From: Cheilinus undulatus
Taxonomy: Eukaryota > Chordata > Actinopteri > Labriformes > Labridae
Reading direction: 5' to 3'
Assembly: GCF_018320785.1 (NCBI RefSeq)
Contig: NC_054872.1
Location: 41,218,551-41,282,550, forward strand
DNA: 64,000 nt
The translations under genes and the position numbers were made by a program. Shown here in pieces: positions 57,901-64,000 of the stretch; position 1 is the first letter of the stretch, and each line of letters starts with the position of its first letter. The notes beneath the pieces are model-generated. The model ran no database searches. It had not been told where the DNA came from and worked only from the letters and a program-made list of their open reading frames with translations.

Positions 57901-60670
57901 GACAGCAAAAATAAAAAACAAAACAATAAATGAAAAAAAAAACTGCACAAACTGGTGAGCAGAAAAGAGTATTTAGGAGCTAGCTAGCTTTGGATTTTCC
58001 CTGAGTGTACTTTATATTTTTTTTTATATCAACTCTATCAGACTTGCAGAAAAATTAGAGAAGCAGGATAGTGTGCTTTAAAAGAGATTGACATATTCAA
58101 CTCTTTGTGTTCAAACATACAGTGCACACTGCAAAAACTAAAAATTCAAGATGCTTTTGCAGCTGCAGCTCTAAAGATTTCTGGAAGATTTTAGGACTTT
58201 TTTAGCTGATAGTGATGTTGATACCAATACGGATTTCATTCAGACATTAAAGAGTAACAAAACCCTTAATGAAACCCTATGTTTGCACATTTTGCAGTTA
58301 AAGCATGCATAGCAACTGTGAAGATGAAAACCAGTGTTTGCTGCTTTTTGACCATTTTTGCCACCTTTAACTTATTTTAATTGCCACTTTTCACCATTTA
58401 GATTGTGGCTCTTGCAGATGTATTTTTCAACATTTTGGCTCTTTGGTTGAGGAGCACTGATACAACACATAAATGGCATCACAAGTCTTGCTTGGTCATA
58501 AAAGAAAGTGCAGAAAATAATGAAAGTATTGATGTGTGTATTTCTTAAATCAAAAATACATAACATTAAGTAGCATAAAAAATACAAAGCATGAATATTT
58601 CCAGTACTGCTCTCAAAATGATATGAAAAGTTTTTCCTTTCAGAAAATAAATGCACTTCTACAAAGTGCAGTAGTGGCACTTCTGCAAACTTTCTATAAA
58701 CCTTTCAAGTACTTATTAATACAAAAACAGTTGCAGCCTTTTCTGGGGTTACATAATTGCACAGTCTAACATTACGAAGAAATTATAATCACATTAATTG
58801 TGCAGCACTGGTTTTTACATTATGGCTTATAATCAAATCTAAAAAGCAGCATGGACTTTCAAACAGAATTTATTCTACACATAACCAGAAATTCAGGCCT
58901 ATTTTGCTCAGTGCAGGAGATACTTTGACTAAAAACTACCCAGACTTTCTAAAAATTGTGTTTTTGCAATTCATAAAAATGATGCTTGTTTTTTGCATGT
59001 GTGAAATGGGCTTATGACTCACAGAAGACATGCTGTGTTTCCTGCTGCCTCTGTTTGCCTCTTAGAATCTAAAAAAAGAAAAGTGTTAACAGTTTCCCCT
59101 CCACTTGTTATCCTTGAGTTGGAACGTCACACTCAAACAATATGACAGGCCCCTGGACTCGTTCCTCTCCTGAGTTTGCCCTCCCAGCGTGCTGCCCAGG
59201 ATGTCCTGTGTGGTGGTTTGTATCTGGCTCTCATCTCCTCCGTGCCCCCGTCTTCCTGTTGTGCTGCACAGAAATGCAGGTGCCAAAGTGAAAAGCCCCA
59301 AGAGCCTCATAATGTGTTGCACTATGTAGACGACCATGCTCGGGTTTTCAATTAACTTTAGCACTCACTGCAGATTCTACTTTCATCTTTCTTTAGCCAT
59401 GAGGCGGTCCAGTAAAGCGGATTAATGACGCCACCTGTGGGGTTTGAATAGGTTTCAGTCTAGTGACACTGCTGGGAAAAGCTTGGAGAGTGAGACTGAG
59501 TAAAGGAACATCTCCAAGGGTTCACCTTCAGGGTAGCACACGTGGCTGAAGTTTTTCTGGGAAGAAAATAAGGCTTTAACTTCCAGATGTTGCAGGATGA
59601 GGCCCATCTGGAGTGCAAGAGGGGGAGAAGGAGCTTTTTTGGGGGGCTATGTGTTAAAGAAAGGCTCTAAAGTGATCAGTTTAATAAGTTGCAGGTTTCC
59701 ACTTCGGCCTCCAAAAAGGCAGCACACCATATGCAGGAGGTCGGCCTGTAAATCAACAGGGTTTAACTTTGAGGAATTTACAGGCCCAGGCTGGACTTCC
59801 TGGAAATAGAGATAGAGACTGAGAGCTAATGGAGATAATAACTGATAACTGTGTAGCTGAGCTCTACCTGTCTACCTGAGGGTGCTCTGCTACTGCAGTA
59901 GTGCTCAGCGTATGGAGATAAGCACAAACGTGCCATTGTTGTTCTTTACTGTGGAAGTAAGTGAGAAGTGAAACTTTTAGTCCTCTGCTGCTCATCAATG
60001 TCACTTCTCTCTCACTGACCAATTAAAATCAAGAAGGGGCAAGACTTCTAACTTTGTCAACAACCATGGCAAAGGAGAAATTAACAGAACTTGTCCTTTT
60101 AAGTGTACTATTTCCAGGTCTAAAGCTGCTGCTGATGCTAGAACAGGAGGATTTTGCATAAGTTTTACATTTTATTGGTAAGGTTATTAGTTTCGATACT
60201 TTGATGTATTTTTAATACAACAGGCTTCAAAGGATACCCATTCTGTTATTTTTACATTCGATAGACCTGAAAGTACCAAATTTTAGAGAAAACAAACACA
60301 CATGCAGTCATAGTTTCCACTCAAAGAAGTCGTTAGAGGACAGTGGGAGAGAGACGGCATGTGGTGGTAGGAGATAAAAGAGAGCAAGAGCTGCTAAAGA
60401 CAAACAGAGCAGTGATACAGAGAAATAAAATGTTCATTTTTGATTGTTTTACTGCAGTGATGCAAGGAAGGTTCAAGATTTTGTTTTATTGATGTAGGAG
60501 ATGTGCTTATTTTTGCCTTTGTTTCTGTGCCACTCATCAAAGCCTCTGAAAAGGATGCCTCAGACTACACGGACTTTGGAGGGCGGTTCAGGCCTTCATG
60601 TCGTTCATTAATCCCTGATAATTGGACACCTTGTCTGGAATTAACCCTTGCGTGTTTCAACAACATGTTG
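54940..60670. other. Noncoding stretch without a supported gene
   Basis: About 5.7 kb in which I recognise no exon. 58,340-58,460 contains ccatttttgccacc and attgccacttttcacc (reverse of the GTGGCAAAA repeats) and an hAT-like ttgaggagcactg end. Otherwise nothing can be said. Confidence 0.35.
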
Positions 60671-60689
60671 GGAACTTTCCTCTGAGATT

Positions 60690-61724
60690 TTGGTCCGTAT
60701 TGACATGATAGCATCACGCAGTTACTGCAGATTTGTCAGCTAGACATCCATGATGTGAATCTCCCGTTTGACCACATCGAAAAGGCGCTCTATCAGATTG
60801 AGATCTGGTGACTATGGAGACCACTGGAGTACAGTAAAGTCATCGTCATGTTCAAGAAACCAGTTTGGGATGATTTAAACTTTGTGACATGATGCATTAT
60901 CCTGCTGGATAATAGTCATCAAAAGATGGGCACACTGTGGTCATAAAGGGATGGACATGGTCAGCAACAATACTCAGGAAGGGGACAAAAGTGTGCCAAG
61001 AAGATATCCCCCAAACCATTACACTGCCACCAGCCTGAGCCATTAATACAAGGCAGGATGGATACATGCTTGTATGTTGTTTACAACAAATTCTGACCCT
61101 TCCTTAGTCGCAGCTGATATCGAGACTCATCAGACCAGGCAACTTTTTTTAATCTTCTATTGACCAATTTTTGGTGAGTCTGTTTGAATTGTAGCCTCAG
61201 TTTTCTGTTCTTAGCTGACAGGAGGGGCACCCAGTGTGGTCTTCTGCTTCTGTTGCCCATAGGCTTCAAGGTTGATTGTGTTGTGCATTCATAGATGGTA
61301 TTCTGCATACCTTGGTTGTAACGAGTGTTTTAGTTACTGTCGCCTTTCTATCATCTTGAACCAGTCTGACCATTCTCCTCTGACATCAACAAGGCATTTT
61401 CACCCACACAACTGCCACTTGCTGGATATTTTTCCTTTTTTGGACCTTTCTTTGTAAACCCTAGAGATGGTTGTGTGTGGAAATCCCAGTAGATGAGCAG
61501 TTTCTGAAGCACTCAGACCAGCCTGTCTGGTACCAACAACCGTGCCGTGTTCAAAGTCAGTTAAATCCCCTTTCTTCCCCATTCTGATGCTCGGTTTGTA
61601 CTTCGTCGTCTTGATCACATCTAAATACCTAAATGCATTGAGTTGCTGTCATATGATTGGCTGATTAGCTATTTGTGTTAACAAGCAATTGAACAGGTGT
61701 ACCTAATAAAATGGCCAGTGAGTG
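60690..61724 (-). mobile_element. Degraded Tc1-like element, left end missing
   Basis: The inverted end ggtgtacctaataaaatggc..cagtgagtg closes at 61,724. The minus-strand transposase start (MGKKGDLTDFEHGTVVGTRQ) lies near 61,580. Later pieces include VAWSDESRYQLR (first catalytic D region, about 61,130) and degraded core sequence to about 60,700. Several frame breaks; the opposite inverted end is not found. Confidence 0.8.
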
Positions 61725-63690
61725 TTTAGCCTATCAGTATCGGCTAAAATAAGCTAGAAAATATCAGTTTATTGGATGTTAGCAATAGCTGATATTGTGT
61801 ATCCCTGGATACTGGACTCTTACAGCAAAATAAGTGACAAAACAAATGTGTTATTTCAAAAGTTGGGAATGGATACATTTTTAAATGATGATGTTTTATT
61901 GAAAAAGAGCAAATAAAGCACACAAAGAAATTCAAAACAGAATGAACAATCACAATCAAGCAAAGGAGAAGTGAGGAAAACAACTTCTCTAACAGCAAAA
62001 GTAATTTTTTAATGCATGTGTGAAAACAGCGAGAGTATCTCCTTATATTTATTTATTTTTCATTTTTTCAAAGGCATCTGTTGCAGAAAAGGTGCCCCAG
62101 TTACGCTTGACCACATGGCATTAATTGAAATGCACATCTGTCTCTCAGTTTGCAGCTCTCTCTCTCTCTCCCCTGGCTGTACCACCCTGCAGGCAGCAAC
62201 ACTTTCAGTCTTGGGTAAATCATCCAAGTGTCACATTGTTTTTTCCTTCAGTGTAGAAATATTAGCACCAGTTATTCCTGGAACCAAACAGTAGAAAAAC
62301 TTCATCAACTGCTCCAGAGAAAGATTGCCACTGTAGCTCAAATGTTTCTAAGCTCTCTGTTTTTGTGGCAGCTGCAAACTGAAAAAAAAGAGCTGCCATC
62401 GAGTCACAATCGAAGTGTTGTCTAAATTGAAACCAGATGCAGCATGGTTGAAGTCTCTAACTGTAAACTGCGTCTCTCTCTTACAGCCAGGACTTAAAGA
62501 CTCCCATTAAGGCTGCACCATGGGAATGTTATCCACACTATGAAATATGTCCTTCTTAAATCTAGTGTCTTGGTAGAGACTCTGCTTCCTGTTATATTCT
62601 TTAGTCACCGCAGACATTCAGAGGGATCAGTACGATCTACTTTGTCACCAAAGACCCCCCAAGAAGCCCATATTTTACCCAAGATGCATCAACAAAACAT
62701 GCATTAACTACAACTGTTTTTACACAGTAGGCATGTTCAAATCAGAACAGTCTTAAAAGCAGCATAAATTATGTAAAATCATCTTATAATTGGTGTTTTG
62801 CAGCCATTGGAGCTCTCTCAGCTTCTGTGTTAGTGGTAGCTTCTGCCAAAGCAGATGGGGTCCGATTTCACACCTCTCCAACAGAGTTTGGACAGCAGCT
62901 CCCCTACCATGCGGGTCAAGACCACGAGAGTCAGCAATCTGCACGCTCCTCGGCCAAAACAAAGGTTGTAATGGAAAGAAAAGAAACTACTGGAGCTACA
63001 TGGAACAGGAGAGGTTTATGTGTGCACATCTGTGTTTATGTCAATGTTGGATGTTGAGTTTTGTGATGAGTTGGCAGATTTGGTGGTTCAGCGTTTCCCT
63101 CTTTTACTGGCAGCAGTCTGATCGCCTGTTTCCCCTCGTAACAAACGACAAGTCAAACAAGAAGCGCACAGCAGTGATGGAGCGGCCTGTCAGAGGCGCA
63201 CTGTGAAATAGATTCTGATTGCTTTTGCACATGTGATCACACCTAAAGGACATCCAGATGTGCACAAGGCTTAGGTGACACCTGCATTCATTACATGTGC
63301 ACTTTTTTCACTAATGAAGCAGTAAATGATCAGTAATGGAGTTTCCATCCAAATGTGTCACTAAATTTAACGAAATGTTCTGATTTTCAGCAAAACTAAT
63401 GTGAATTTATTCCTCTCAGTGCTGTAATGTGAGCAGTAGGTGTTGCATTACGGTCTTGGAAGCCAGTGGAGGGATGAACAAAAGGAAGGAGGATTTTATC
63501 TGTAGAAATGGAGAGTTTTCAACAACTTTCTTTAACTTGTATGCTCTTGGAAGAGTTCTAGTGAGAGCCCCGGTGCTAAGTGACATGTCTTAATCCAGAA
63601 ATGATAAAGGGAGTTTGCAGTCATTTCCTGTATGTATCATATGCAAGGAAAAAAAGTGGGCCTGTGTTCATATTGGATCCTTTACAACAG
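61725..63690. other. Noncoding stretch with one weak exon candidate
   Basis: No recognised gene. 62,804-62,964 has an acceptor (ttttgcag), an open frame of 53 codons (IGALSASVLVVASAKA start) and a weak donor (gttgta). I do not recognise the protein, so it is not called. Confidence 0.25.
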
Positions 63691-64000
63691 AGGCATCCAA
63701 GCTCTGGCCCAGCGGCCAAATATGGCCCGTGAACCATTTTTGACTGGCCCTCAACAAAGTCTTGAAATTAAATGAAACATGGCCCACATTAGAGCATGAA
63801 GCTTGTACTAGACTGTATTATTCTTCCTAGTTTCAACACAAAGCAGTGCTACCATGCTAATTCTGTAAACAAACATTTTGAAAAATTAAATTTGGTCATG
63901 TTTATCTTCTTCATGACTCAGTTGCAGCAATTGACACTGTAAGCAGTAAATATATTGGCTACCAAAGTAATAACAGTATCTTGATCTATGATAGATCACA
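63691..64000. mobile_element. hAT-like element, cut by the window edge
   Basis: Starts acagaggcatccaagctctg, then ggcccagcggccaaatatgg and cccgtgaaccatttttgact, the GGCCC-rich end of Charlie-type hAT elements. Right end outside the window. Confidence 0.5.

Overview
The window is vertebrate nuclear DNA, most likely from a teleost fish. It has intron-rich genes with GT-AG splicing. The repeats are typical of fish: many Tc1/mariner and hAT-like elements, a PIF/Harbinger element, tRNA-derived SINEs and LINE fragments. Gene content fits too: a tetraspanin-13-like gene, two type II C-type lectin receptors of the natural-killer/group V kind described from teleosts, and GPATCH4. A percomorph is my guess, from the look of the repeats only. 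No bacterial-type features, CRISPR arrays or rRNA genes are visible.

Layout. (1) 1-9.1 kb: a tspan13-like gene on the minus strand. Five coding exons are seen (start at 8929, fifth exon at 2438-2557). The last exon is not visible and probably lies left of the window. (2) 9.1-11.3 kb: divergent intergenic DNA with a deleted Tc1 element. (3) 11,357-18,759: C-type lectin receptor 1, plus strand, seven coding exons, 296 residues, two cytoplasmic ITIM-type tyrosine motifs. (4) 18.8-22.2 kb: repeats, including a nearly full-length Tc1 copy. (5) 22,220-30,383: C-type lectin receptor 2, plus strand, seven coding exons, 275 residues, one clear ITIM. Its introns hold a 1-kb foldback element with an integrase fragment, a 1.35-kb CT-rich tract and a purine-rich minisatellite. 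(6) 30.4-34.5 kb: repeats only. (7) 34,552-38,604 (5' exon near 39.8 kb): gpatch4 on the minus strand, seven coding exons, 438 residues. (8) 40-64 kb: no coding gene that I can support. There is one candidate 5' noncoding exon near 46.3 kb (plus strand), so much of this stretch may be the first intron of a gene that continues to the right. It contains hAT, Harbinger and Tc1 elements and a minisatellite split by an hAT insertion.

The two lectin genes share exon number, intron phases and domain order (ITIM tail, transmembrane helix, coiled-coil stalk, long-form CTLD), so they are tandem duplicates. They have diverged in signalling and disulphide residues: receptor 1 keeps two ITIMs and the full cysteine set. 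Receptor 2 has one canonical ITIM plus a proline-variant tyrosine motif, and lacks one conserved CTLD cysteine. Both lack the EPN/WND calcium and sugar ligands, which points to protein-ligand, NK-receptor-like lectins. tspan13 and gpatch4 are unrelated housekeeping-type flanking genes.

The most unusual structure is the foldback element at 22,794-23,794. Its long inverted arms both derive from the same (5') end of a transposon encoding an rve-type integrase.
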